DNA of 64,000 nt from Bacteroidota bacterium (lineage in GTDB: Bacteria > Bacteroidota > Bacteroidia > Flavobacteriales_D > Crocinitomicaceae), in the NCBI GenBank assembly GCA_016192075.1, contig JACPUU010000002.1:248001-312000 (forward strand), read 5' to 3'. Position numbers and translations under genes: made by a program. The notes beneath the pieces are model-generated. The model saw only the letters and a program-made list of their open reading frames with translations. It ran no database searches and was not told the origin of the DNA. Below, piece after piece: positions 35,656 through 44,593 of this stretch (position 1 is the first letter of the stretch; every line of letters begins with the position of its first letter).

Positions 35656-38595
35656 ATGAAAAAAAGAGTGGATATATCAAAAAAACTAGCATTTTTTGCT
35701 GCCTGGCTACTAGGAAGCGTGGCTGTTTTTGGCCAAACTACAGTTACCTTTCCGTTTACGGGGGCAGCTGATTCATGGACCGTACCAAACTGCGTAACAA
35801 GTATTACAATTACAGTTGCGGGTGCTCAGGGTGGTAATTCATTAGACGGTGCCGGATCAACCGGATCAACCGGAACACCGGTTCTGGGTGGTGAAGGAGC
35901 TGTGGTTACAGCAACAATACCTGTCACCCCGGGTGATGTTTTAGATATAATTGTTGGAGGTCAGGGAGGTCTTGGTAACGTTCCCGGCTTCAACGGTGGT
36001 GGTTTAGGTAATTTTTCGCTGGATGGTCAATTAGTAAATGCTTCCGCTGGCGGAGGTGGATCAACCAATGTTAACATAAATGGTTCTCCTTATATCATTG
36101 CTGCTGGCGGTGGCGGTGGCGGTGGTGGATCGTATTCATTTGGAGCAGAGACCAACGTAGGAGGAGATGGCGGATGTACAACCGGTCAGGCTCCGAGTCC
36201 TGGTTCTCCATGGATTGGAGTAGGTGGTGGCGGTGGAACGCAGACTGCACCGGGAGCCGGTGGTGCTCCTTGGGCTGGTGTTCCAACTGGTGGATATGCA
36301 GGTATTGGTAGCACTGGTGGTAACGGGGGTATGTGGAATACTGCACCTGGTGGCGGCGGCGGCGGCGGCTATTTTGGCGGCGGCGGCGGCGGTAATGACG
36401 GATGCTGTACAGGAGCCAACGGCGGTGCCGGTGGTGGTGGTGGATCAAGTCTGGTCCCTCCGGGAGCCGGATGTACCCAGGGTGCTAATACCGGTAACGG
36501 TTCCGTAACCATTACATATACTGGTGGTAGCTCAAGTGCATCTATTGCGGATAACCTTATCTGCGAAGGCGAAGCAACAACAGTAACCCTTGCCGGATTT
36601 GTAAGTGCATTTGAGTGGGAAGTATCAACAGATGGTGGTACAACCTGGGCTCCAACCGGTGTTACAACTTCACCTTATCCTACAGGTGCATTATCAACAA
36701 GTACTTGCTACAGAGCGTATGAGCCAAGTGGCGGATGTGCTGGTGTACCTTATTCTAACGTAGTTTGCGTAACTGTAAATCCGGCGCTTACCCCATCCGC
36801 TGGTCTTGATGACTCTATCTGTCACTCAACCCTTCCGGGTGCCGGGTACGCATTGCAGGGAAGTTTGTCAGGAGTAGGAACAACAGGAAGCTGGTCAATG
36901 ACCGGAGTTCCTCCGGGAACACCTGCTCCGCCAAATACTGTCTACTCACCTAATAATACAAACCCGAATGCAATGGCTACGGTAAACTATCCGGGTACTT
37001 ATACTTATACCTGGACAGAAGTAGATCCAACCGGTGTCTGCCCGAATGCAACTGATCAGGTTTCAATTCTTTTTGCAAAAGAAGCACATACAACATCGTT
37101 TACAAATCCTGTATGTAACGGTTACGCTGACGGATCAATTTCTGTTACGTCAACCGGTAACCCGGGGGCTATCGAATATAGCTATGACGGAGGAGCAACG
37201 TTTGTTGGTTCAAATACATCCGGATTAACTTTACTGGCAGGAACCTATACTGTAATTTCACGTGATGCTATTGGCTGTACTTTCCAGAGCACCGTTACAT
37301 TAACTGATCCTGCTCCGGTTGTTCTGACACCTTCAAACGATACCACTGTTTGTGAAAACGGTACTGCAACTGTATCTGCCAGTTCAACAGGTGGAACAAG
37401 TTATACCTATTATTGGTCAATGACTGCTGATCCGGGTGCGGTTCAGACAGTATCACCAGTTGTACCTGAAACCGTAACGGTATATGCCATGAATGAATTT
37501 AACTGCCAGTCAAATACTGAGGATATTGCAATTAGTCTTTACGACCCGATTACCTTGGCAATTACAGCGAATGATACCGTGTGCCCAGGTTATGCTTCAT
37601 CTCATACAGTGACTGCTGTGGGAGGTTATAACGGTTATAACTATGTTTGGACCGCCAATGGTGCCGCAATGGCCGGATCGTCTGATATGATAGCTGTTAA
37701 CCCTGTTGTACAGACTGTTTATTGTGTTACTGTAACTGACGTTTGTGAAACTACACCGCGCAATATTTGTACAAGTACACTGATGCGTGAAGTACCTAAT
37801 CCAATCTTTACAAGTGACCTGGTTGAAGGCTGCTCTCCGACAGAAATTGAATTTACCGATCTGACAACACTTGTGGCGCCGGCTACAGTAGATTCAGTTA
37901 CCTGGATGATTGACGGAATTATTTCTCATGACATGGTGCCATTCACACATAATTTTATAAATGTGGGTACTTATGATATCTGGTTTGAGGTATACACCAA
38001 TTACGGATGCCACAATTCGGTAACAGTAGATGATTACATTACCATTCATGCAAATCCTGAAGCGTTGTATTATGCAAATCCAAATCCAACCACTGTATTT
38101 AATACCGAGGTTGAATTCAATAACCTTTCAACGCCTGGAATTAATACTTACCAATGGTCGTTCGCCGGCGGAAATCCTACTTCTTCAGTTGAAGAATCAC
38201 CAACAGTGGTTTATCCTGAAGGATTTGCAGCACAGTATCCGGTTCAATTGATTGTAACAAATGAATGGGGATGCACTGATACGGTAGCGGGTGTTGTAGA
38301 TGTACAAAGTGACATTCTGCTTTACGCTCCAAACGCATTTACACCAGATGGTGACGAATTCAATGAAACCTGGAGAGTATACATTGCGGGAATTGATATT
38401 TATGATTTCCACCTTACCATTTTTAACCGCTGGGGTGAAATTGTATGGGAATCATACAATCCTGAGGCTTCATGGAACGGAACTTATGGTACCACGGAAT
38501 CTAAAACCGGAACCTATGTTTGGGTGATTGAAGCCAAAGACAAGTTCTCGGATAAAAAATTAGCCTGGAGAGGACACGTAACTGTTCTGAAATAG
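35656..38595 (+). CDS. Large secreted glycine-rich protein with Ig/SprB-like repeats, PKD domain and CHU_C (T9SS type B) end
   Basis: The 979-residue protein begins with a basic N-region and signal peptide ending VFGQ. Residues about 30-290 form a glycine-rich domain resembling the ALK/LTK-type Gly-rich fold (FPFTGAADSWTVPNCVTSITITVAGAQGG, ILDIIVGGQGG-type, long G runs with Cys pairs). Ig-like and SprB-like repeats follow (CNGYADGSISVTSTGNPGAIEYSYDGG, DTTVCENGTATVSASSTGG), then a PKD-like unit (NLSTPGINTYQWSFAGGNP). The last 90 residues are the CHU_C domain: APNAFTPDGDEFNETW, FHLTIFNRWGEIVWES, GHVTVLK. It is T9SS type B cargo, likely an adhesin or matrix protein. A degenerate copy of its final codons and terminator follows at 38667. 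Confidence 0.88.
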   Translation: MKKRVDISKKLAFFAAWLLGSVAVFGQTTVTFPFTGAADSWTVPNCVTSITITVAGAQGGNSLDGAGSTGSTGTPVLGGEGAVVTATIPVTPGDVLDIIVGGQGGLGNVPGFNGGGLGNFSLDGQLVNASAGGGGSTNVNINGSPYIIAAGGGGGGGGSYSFGAETNVGGDGGCTTGQAPSPGSPWIGVGGGGGTQTAPGAGGAPWAGVPTGGYAGIGSTGGNGGMWNTAPGGGGGGGYFGGGGGGNDGCCTGANGGAGGGGGSSLVPPGAGCTQGANTGNGSVTITYTGGSSSASIADNLICEGEATTVTLAGFVSAFEWEVSTDGGTTWAPTGVTTSPYPTGALSTSTCYRAYEPSGGCAGVPYSNVVCVTVNPALTPSAGLDDSICHSTLPGAGYALQGSLSGVGTTGSWSMTGVPPGTPAPPNTVYSPNNTNPNAMATVNYPGTYTYTWTEVDPTGVCPNATDQVSILFAKEAHTTSFTNPVCNGYADGSISVTSTGNPGAIEYSYDGGATFVGSNTSGLTLLAGTYTVISRDAIGCTFQSTVTLTDPAPVVLTPSNDTTVCENGTATVSASSTGGTSYTYYWSMTADPGAVQTVSPVVPETVTVYAMNEFNCQSNTEDIAISLYDPITLAITANDTVCPGYASSHTVTAVGGYNGYNYVWTANGAAMAGSSDMIAVNPVVQTVYCVTVTDVCETTPRNICTSTLMREVPNPIFTSDLVEGCSPTEIEFTDLTTLVAPATVDSVTWMIDGIISHDMVPFTHNFINVGTYDIWFEVYTNYGCHNSVTVDDYITIHANPEALYYANPNPTTVFNTEVEFNNLSTPGINTYQWSFAGGNPTSSVEESPTVVYPEGFAAQYPVQLIVTNEWGCTDTVAGVVDVQSDILLYAPNAFTPDGDEFNETWRVYIAGIDIYDFHLTIFNRWGEIVWESYNPEASWNGTYGTTESKTGTYVWVIEAKDKFSDKKLAWRGHVTVLK

Positions 38596-38663
38596 AATTA
38601 AAGAGATAAAAATGAAAAGAGGGGTACAGAAATGGCTCCTCTTTTTTTTGCTCTATAAGTTTA
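38531..38663 (+). repeat. Tandem repeat unit 1: gene 3' end plus terminator
   Basis: This unit covers the last 22 codons of the CHU_C gene and its 3' untranslated region with terminator. It is repeated at 38667-38798, with a period of 136 bp and roughly 90 % identity by eye. Confidence 0.85.
38615..38649 (+). terminator. Terminator of the CHU_C gene
   Basis: The stem AAAAGAGG with CCTCTTTT encloses a loop containing GGTACAGAAATGG and is followed by a T tract. It is duplicated downstream. Confidence 0.75.
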
Positions 38664-38666
38664 CTA

Positions 38667-38798
38667 AAGCCAGAGACAAGTTTCTCAGGTGAAAAATTAG
38701 CTGGAGCGGACACGTAACAGTTTTGAAATAGAATTAAAGAGATAAAAGTGAAACGAGGAGTACAGAAATGGCTCCTCTTTTTTTGTTTTATAGGTTTA
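38667..38798 (+). repeat. Tandem repeat unit 2: degenerate copy of gene 3' end and terminator
   Basis: This copy begins AAGCCAGAGACAAG and includes GGACACGTAACAGTTTTGAAATAG, the counterpart of the real gene's GHVTVLK-stop end. Small insertions and deletions break the frame, so it is a non-coding remnant. It ends in a second terminator (stem GAGGAG 38755-38760 with CTCCTC 38772-38777, then T tract), whose stem pairing is better than in copy 1. Confidence 0.8.
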
Positions 38799-38833
38799 AA
38801 TGTAAATGTTTGTTATGGGGGCTGATTTGGTGG

Positions 38834-39903
38834 GGGGTTGTTGTGTTTCGGAGTTTGAAAAAAATGATTCTCCGCATTGATACCAGAACGTAAATAGATT
38901 ACGATCTGAACGTTGAGCATTGCTCTAAAAAGACAGGGGCGATGACAATTTCAGAATTTTATAGACTTTTTCCAACCGAAGTCAGCTGCAGAAAACATTT
39001 AAAACGCATGCGCGAAAATCAGGGGATTTCATGCAAAAGGTGTTCGTGTACCAAACACTATTGGCTGGAGTCAAAAGAACAATGGCAATGCAGCACATGT
39101 GGATTCAGAACCACGTTGTTAAGCGGAACTCTTTTTGAGGCCAGTAAGCTAAAATTGAGATTGTGGTTTCAGGCGCTCTACCTGGTGTGTAATACAAAAA
39201 AGGGGATCTCGGCCTGTGAGCTCCAGCGGCAGCTTGGTCTCAAAAGAAACGAACCCGCCTGGTACATGATGCAAAAGATTCGCAAGGCTATGGCCCGGAT
39301 CAATGAAAAGCAGCAGGTATCCGGTGAAATAGAAATGGATGATGCATTCTTCACGACCATTGAAAACCCTAAAGACCATTCAGACAACCTTATTCGGGAG
39401 ACTTCAAAAACGAGTCGCAGAATAACAAAACAAAAGGCATTTGTGATGGTAGAATCCATGATGCCTGCAGCCGGAACACACAAAGGAAAATATGGCAAAA
39501 TCAGAATGCTCAGAACTGAGGTAATCGACACGGATACCGTGTGGCGCATGCAGCATCAAAAACCTGGAAAATCGCCTAAAACCAAAACCACCGGATATAG
39601 AAAAGTCAGAATTCTGGAGCCGCATAGGTATGAACCCAGTGTTGTCTCAACAAACAAATCGTATAAAATTCTGCCCTGGGTACACACCGCCATCGAAAAT
39701 GTGAAAAGACTGATCAATGGAATTTACCATCACGTCTCTTCAAAATTTGCCCAACTTTATTTTGACGAGTTTTGTTTCAAATTCAACTATAGATTTCATA
39801 AAGTCAAATGGGGCGTGGTATTTGAACATGCTTTAACCTTTAACTGGTAACTTTGCGGAGAACCATTTTAGAATGGATTGTTTGAAAAATTCAACCCAAC
39901 CCC
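38834..39903 (+). mobile_element. IS1595-family insertion sequence (boundaries tentative)
   Basis: One transposase gene lies between inverted repeats. The well-conserved inner part is AAAATGATTCTCCGCA (38861-38876) against TGCGGAGAACCATTTT (39854-39869), 15 of 16 matching. Outside them GGGGTTG (38834) and CAACCCC (ending 39903) suggest the tips, with a length difference of about seven bases between the two ends. I found no matching 8-bp target duplication, so the insertion is old or the ends are misplaced. Confidence 0.6.
38942..39850 (+). CDS. IS1595-family (ISXO2-like) transposase, possibly inactive
   Basis: The 302-residue protein has an N-terminal transposase zinc ribbon (CKRCSC ... CSTCGF, about 31-60) and the ISXO2-like DDE domain. 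The first catalytic Asp is in GEIEMDDAFF. The C-terminal signature is LPWVHTAIENVKRLINGIYHHVSSKFAQLYFDEFCFKFNYRF, matching the family's LPWVHI.I.NLKR...GTYHGVS pattern. In the central part, where relatives have a (S/T)DG(F/Y).(S/G)Y motif with the second Asp, this protein reads KTKTTGYRKV, so the residue appears lost. That suggests a decayed element despite the intact reading frame. Confidence 0.87.
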   Translation: MTISEFYRLFPTEVSCRKHLKRMRENQGISCKRCSCTKHYWLESKEQWQCSTCGFRTTLLSGTLFEASKLKLRLWFQALYLVCNTKKGISACELQRQLGLKRNEPAWYMMQKIRKAMARINEKQQVSGEIEMDDAFFTTIENPKDHSDNLIRETSKTSRRITKQKAFVMVESMMPAAGTHKGKYGKIRMLRTEVIDTDTVWRMQHQKPGKSPKTKTTGYRKVRILEPHRYEPSVVSTNKSYKILPWVHTAIENVKRLINGIYHHVSSKFAQLYFDEFCFKFNYRFHKVKWGVVFEHALTFNW

Positions 39904-39918
39904 ATCCGCCAAAAACTA

Positions 39919-41259
39919 CTATTCCTGCGGGGTTACTTTTTCCGCAACGTTATATTCCTGCGATATAGATCCCGTTAAACGCATGAGGTCAAAGTGCGTT
40001 TTTAAAAGATCAAACAACCGGTCATAGTAGTTCAGAACGGCTTGCTCATAACGCAGTTTGATATCGTTTAATTCAAACAAGCGGAGGTTGCCCATGTTAT
40101 AATCTTCAATTCCCATTTCCCAGAACATTTTGCCGTTTTTTACCCGTTCAAGAGACATATCTTCTACTTTGGACTGGGTTTGATACAGTTCAAAAATAGC
40201 TCTCAGGTTATGCGATAGGGTCAGTATCAAATCATCCGTTTGCAGGCTGGCTATATTTTCCTGGACCTTTGCAATTTCAATATTACGCTGCCGTGCATAA
40301 CCGTTGAAAAGGGTATAACGAAGTGCAAAGTTCCCGTAATAATTCATGGAGTTGGTGTTGGTAGTGAAGGCCTGATCACCAAACAACTCAATACGTCCGA
40401 CAGAGGGGGTGGCTCCTACATTTAAGGTAAGGGTAGGATACAGGACGGCTTGTTTCTGTTCTGTATTCAACCGCTGAATTTCCATAGCGATGTACTGATT
40501 TTTGATATTCTGATTATTGGCAATCATATAGGCATACAGTTCCTGCCAGGTAGCTGTTGGGACATCAAATTCAATGGAGTCGGTAAGATTATAGGATGTT
40601 TCCACCAGGTCACCCATTTCCAGGTTGAGGTTGCGTTTTGCATTGCTGAATGCAAGCTGCTGCATCAGAAAATTGCTGGAGTCAGTTAACACCTGGTTTT
40701 TAAATTCCAGTAGTTCGATGGAGGGTTGCAGACCCATGTCTGATTTGAGTTGAAAATAGTCAAATTTAGACTTTGAAAAGTTGAGCATCTGTCTCAGAAT
40801 ATCCAGTTTTCGTCCTTGTGTTACAGCGCTGAAATAAGCAATAATCACATCGTAAATGGTAGATTCGATGGCAACAATAACATTGCCCTTGGTTTGTTCT
40901 TCCAGCTGATCATAGCGTTCTTTATTGATGCGGATTCCAAAGCCTGAGAAAACCGTCCAGGACATATCCAGGCTGGCGTTCAAATTATCAGTCAGTACCA
41001 CTCCCGGAAAAAAAGTTGCCGGGTTATTGGTGTTATCCGTCAGGTTGTTTGAATTGTTTGCATTCAGTGAAATGGTAGGTACCATGCCCGCCATTCCCCA
41101 GGTATTCTGAATTTGCGATATGTCATAATTAGCCTTTACCAGTTTGATCTGGTAATTATTGGCAAGCGCTTTTTCAATTGCCTGGGCAAGACTCAGGTCT
41201 TCCTGTGCTGAAAGATTCAGTGCTAAAAAAAATCCGACGAGTGAGAGTATTTTTTTCAT
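39919..41259 (-). CDS. TolC-family outer membrane efflux protein
   Basis: The 446-residue protein has a signal peptide ending NLSAQ. The TolC helical-hairpin architecture follows, with SLAQAIEKALANNYQIKLVKANYDISQ at the start, the repeated LNLEMGDLVE and NLRLFELNDIKLRYEQAVLNYYDRLFDLLKTHFDLMRLTG segment near the end. It forms the outer-membrane channel of the tripartite efflux pump encoded with the RND permease and adaptor upstream on the same strand; the gap to the permease gene is four bases. The insertion-sequence end lies 15 bases past its stop. Confidence 0.93.
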   Translation of the reverse strand: MKKILSLVGFFLALNLSAQEDLSLAQAIEKALANNYQIKLVKANYDISQIQNTWGMAGMVPTISLNANNSNNLTDNTNNPATFFPGVVLTDNLNASLDMSWTVFSGFGIRINKERYDQLEEQTKGNVIVAIESTIYDVIIAYFSAVTQGRKLDILRQMLNFSKSKFDYFQLKSDMGLQPSIELLEFKNQVLTDSSNFLMQQLAFSNAKRNLNLEMGDLVETSYNLTDSIEFDVPTATWQELYAYMIANNQNIKNQYIAMEIQRLNTEQKQAVLYPTLTLNVGATPSVGRIELFGDQAFTTNTNSMNYYGNFALRYTLFNGYARQRNIEIAKVQENIASLQTDDLILTLSHNLRAIFELYQTQSKVEDMSLERVKNGKMFWEMGIEDYNMGNLRLFELNDIKLRYEQAVLNYYDRLFDLLKTHFDLMRLTGSISQEYNVAEKVTPQE

Positions 41260-41263
41260 GTGT

Positions 41264-44200
41264 TTAAATGGTTCGTTCGTCTTCTGCTTTTTTATTAATC
41301 AGGGCCGGTTCTGATTCCAGCGCAGGTTTTATATCCGGCAACGACCAAATGGCGCTGAGAATACGACTGAATCCCCGGTTTGGAAATAATACTGTAATAG
41401 GCCCCAGTATAATAGCAACAATGTAAAGCAGGAAAGAGGCATTCAGGCGCAGAATTCCCAGGAAAATATTTTTATCATGGTTGAGCACATGATTCCATGC
41501 TCTTCTGAAATCAGCACTGGCCATAATAATGGTAGGGAAAAATAGCAGAATGAAAATGGTTCCAAACAAAATTCCGAATGAAATAGAGGCCGCCATTGGA
41601 ATCAGAAATTGTGCCTGAAAACTGGTTTCCATAATCAGCGGCATCATACCGGCAACTGTAGTAACAGATGTAAGCATAATGGGTCTGAAACGTGATTTGG
41701 CTGCTTCGGCTACAGCGTCGTTGATACTCATACCGTCCAGGATATTGCGGTTGTACTGATCAAGGAACACGATAGCATCATTTACCAGAATTCCAATCAG
41801 TGCAATCATTCCAAAAGCACTTAAAATGGAAACCGGAATACCAATCAATGTATGACCCAGAATTCCACCGGCAACACCTGCAGGTATAACCAGCATAATA
41901 AGTAAAGACTGGTAGACAGAGCGGAAAGAAAGAGCAATAATCAGAATCATAATTACAAACAAAATCAGCAGGTTGATCTGCATTGATGCAAGTGCTTTGG
42001 TACTGCGTTCACCCTGCCCGCGCTGAATAATTTCAACATCGGGATATTGTGCTTTTACCTGTGGAATAACTTCGTCTACAATGGTTGAGTTTACACTTCC
42101 CACTTTGGTTGGGTCATCGACACCGGCGTCTACGACAATTTCTCTTCGTCCGTCACGCCGTTTCAGGCTGATAGGGCCGCGGGCCACGTCATAGTCTGCC
42201 AGGCTTGATAAAAGAATCTGTTTTCCATCAACCGTTTTAATGCGCATGTTTTCAAGGTCAAACTGATCTTCACGTCCGGCTTTGTCATACCGCACCCAGA
42301 TTTTGACTTCGTCGGTTCCAATAATTACCCGCTGCACTTCTTGTCCAAAAACACCCTGGCGCACCTGTTTGGTCACTTCAAATACTCCCAGTCCGTAAAA
42401 ATCTGCTTCGGGTTTCATGTGCAGGTCAATTTCTTTGCGGCCCAGCGGTTCATTGTCTTTCAGGTTATTGACCAGCGGAATTTTAGCAACCAGTTGTTTG
42501 AAAAGGTTACGGGCATTTCTGACATCCACATCGTTGTTACCGGTTATGGAATATTCGATTGGCTTTCCAAATTGCATAGCCATGCCGCCGACATAGATTG
42601 ACTCAGCCAGTTTGGTAGATTCAATACGGTCAAGTTTTTCCATAATGCGCCGCTGCAATGAATCTACCGGAACAGATTTGCCTTCCCCGGCAATGGTAAG
42701 TGAAAACATACCGGTGTGAAAACCTGATTCTCCAAGCATCTGTGACATACCCAGTGACATGCTGTATTTCGTCATCAGGGTATCACCGGTTAAATCAATA
42801 ATTTCCTGGTTTGATTTCAGAATTGCCTGTTCAGCTTGCAGCAGCCAGCTTTTGGTGATTTCTTTGGAGGTACCCGGCACAAAAGCAATTTCAACATTCA
42901 GAATTTCAGGTTTGATTTCAGGGAAAAAGGTATAGTTGATAATTCCCTTTACACTGAAAACAATAATGAAAATGGTAAATAGTAATGGCAGCAATACGTA
43001 TGCGCGATACCGTTTAAAAATAAATTGCTGGATGTCATAGAAAAATTTGTCACGGGTAACGTCAACTATTTTGTTGAGTATATTTCTGAATTTACCGCGG
43101 GTTGATCCTTCTTTGGCGCGCGCCAGTACTTTGTGACTTGCCATGTGAACCGGTAATGTCACAAAGGCTTCAAGAACAGAGAATCCAAGTGCAAGAATGA
43201 CCACAATTGGCATTTCCCACATCATTTCCATTTTATCTACATACAGCAGCATCATAAATGCCGCAATGGTTGTTAATACGGAACTGATAACGCTTGGCAG
43301 CACCTCCATGGCACCATCAAGCGCGGCCTGGTGAGGTGATTTTCCACGTTCAAAATGAACCACAATATTTTCAGCAATCACAATACCATCGTCTACCAGA
43401 ATTCCCACCACCAGAATCATTCCAAACAGGGTAATCATGTTAATGGTAAGCCCCATCATTACGGCAACAATGAACATTCCCAAAAAGGCAAATGGAATAC
43501 CGAAAGCCACCCAAATGGAAACGCGTGTGCTCAAAAACAGTCCCAGCATGAGTATAACCAATACCAATCCAAACATACCGTTTGATGTCAGCAGGTCAAT
43601 CCGGTCCTGCAGATTTACTTCTGCTTCGTACTGAATGGCTATTTTTGCCGGGTGGTTTTCTGTGTTGTATTTTGCGGTATAGTCACGCACGTAATCGGTA
43701 ATGGCACCCAAATCCTGGTCGGGTGTTTTTTTGACTTCAATGCTGATGGAACGTTTACCCAGGTAATATACTTCCGAAGATGTCTCGGCAAATCCCAGGC
43801 TTACGTCAGCCACATCTTTAATCAGAATTTTTTGCCCCGATGGGGTGGTGCGCACCACAATGTTTTCAATTTCTTTGGGATCCGTAGTTCTTTGCCGTGA
43901 GCGGATCACGAGTTCTTCTTTTTCACTGCGCAGAATGCCGCCGGTGAGGTCCTGGTTATTCCGCTGTATGGCCAGCGAAACCTCATCTATGAGTATTCCG
44001 TACTTGAGCAGATTTTCTTCTTTTACCTCAACCACCAGTTCCAGTTCCGGAAAACCGCGCATCTCAATGGTAGAAATCAGGCCGGAATTGAACAGGTCAT
44101 TTTCAATCTGGTCTGCTTCTTTTTTCAGCGTCATAAAATCACAGTCACCGCTCAGGGCAATAGTGCTTACCATCTCAGACATGGGGTTTGCCTTTAGCCG

Positions 44201-44587
44201 TCTTACAATTGGTTTTTCAGCTCCCTGAGGAAAAGAGTTAATGCTGTTTACGGCATTCTCTACATCTTTATAAACCTCATCCATGTCAGCATTTTCAAAT
44301 GCCTGAACGGTAATGGTGGCTACGTTTTCAGACGAGGTGGAGTTGATTTGTTCAACACCGCTGATACCCCTGAGTGCCTGCTCAATTTTGATGGTTATAC
44401 CTTCTTCCATTTCCTCCGGCGAGGCACCCGGATACATAACGTTGATCATCACCCGGCGCGGATCCAGTTCCGGAAAAAAGGATTTATTCATGCTGAACAT
44501 GCTGTAAATACCAAACAGGGTAATTACAAAAATGAACGCATTGGCGTAAATTGGATATTTGATAAAATAGCGTATAAGATTTCTCAT
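41264..44587 (-). CDS. RND-family efflux permease (HAE1/AcrB-like)
   Basis: The 1107-residue inner-membrane proton-driven transporter has the expected two-fold repeat with 12 membrane helices. Features: N-terminal helix YANAFIFVITLFGIYSMFSM, NVMYPGASPEEMEEGITIKIEQAL, FDDI porter elements, and helix 4 motif GILVDDGIVIAENIVVHFERG with the paired Asp residues of the proton relay. The second-half counterpart is GILVNDAIVFLDQYNRNILDG. A C-terminal extension of about 60 residues is slightly longer than AcrB. Substrates may be drugs, bile-like compounds or metals; not inferable. It lies between adaptor and TolC genes (gaps of six and four bases), a complete tripartite operon. Confidence 0.95.
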   Translation of the reverse strand: MRNLIRYFIKYPIYANAFIFVITLFGIYSMFSMNKSFFPELDPRRVMINVMYPGASPEEMEEGITIKIEQALRGISGVEQINSTSSENVATITVQAFENADMDEVYKDVENAVNSINSFPQGAEKPIVRRLKANPMSEMVSTIALSGDCDFMTLKKEADQIENDLFNSGLISTIEMRGFPELELVVEVKEENLLKYGILIDEVSLAIQRNNQDLTGGILRSEKEELVIRSRQRTTDPKEIENIVVRTTPSGQKILIKDVADVSLGFAETSSEVYYLGKRSISIEVKKTPDQDLGAITDYVRDYTAKYNTENHPAKIAIQYEAEVNLQDRIDLLTSNGMFGLVLVILMLGLFLSTRVSIWVAFGIPFAFLGMFIVAVMMGLTINMITLFGMILVVGILVDDGIVIAENIVVHFERGKSPHQAALDGAMEVLPSVISSVLTTIAAFMMLLYVDKMEMMWEMPIVVILALGFSVLEAFVTLPVHMASHKVLARAKEGSTRGKFRNILNKIVDVTRDKFFYDIQQFIFKRYRAYVLLPLLFTIFIIVFSVKGIINYTFFPEIKPEILNVEIAFVPGTSKEITKSWLLQAEQAILKSNQEIIDLTGDTLMTKYSMSLGMSQMLGESGFHTGMFSLTIAGEGKSVPVDSLQRRIMEKLDRIESTKLAESIYVGGMAMQFGKPIEYSITGNNDVDVRNARNLFKQLVAKIPLVNNLKDNEPLGRKEIDLHMKPEADFYGLGVFEVTKQVRQGVFGQEVQRVIIGTDEVKIWVRYDKAGREDQFDLENMRIKTVDGKQILLSSLADYDVARGPISLKRRDGRREIVVDAGVDDPTKVGSVNSTIVDEVIPQVKAQYPDVEIIQRGQGERSTKALASMQINLLILFVIMILIIALSFRSVYQSLLIMLVIPAGVAGGILGHTLIGIPVSILSAFGMIALIGILVNDAIVFLDQYNRNILDGMSINDAVAEAAKSRFRPIMLTSVTTVAGMMPLIMETSFQAQFLIPMAASISFGILFGTIFILLFFPTIIMASADFRRAWNHVLNHDKNIFLGILRLNASFLLYIVAIILGPITVLFPNRGFSRILSAIWSLPDIKPALESEPALINKKAEDERTI

Positions 44588-44593
44588 GGCGGG

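Noticed and set aside
36095-36448. His/Arg-rich reading frame on the minus strand
   Set aside because: It is the antisense of the glycine-rich repeat region; GGC/GGT runs read backwards give His/Arg codons. Not a gene.
38834-39903. 8-bp target-site duplication of the IS
   Set aside because: Bases outside the proposed tips do not match at 8 bp, so no duplication can be claimed.
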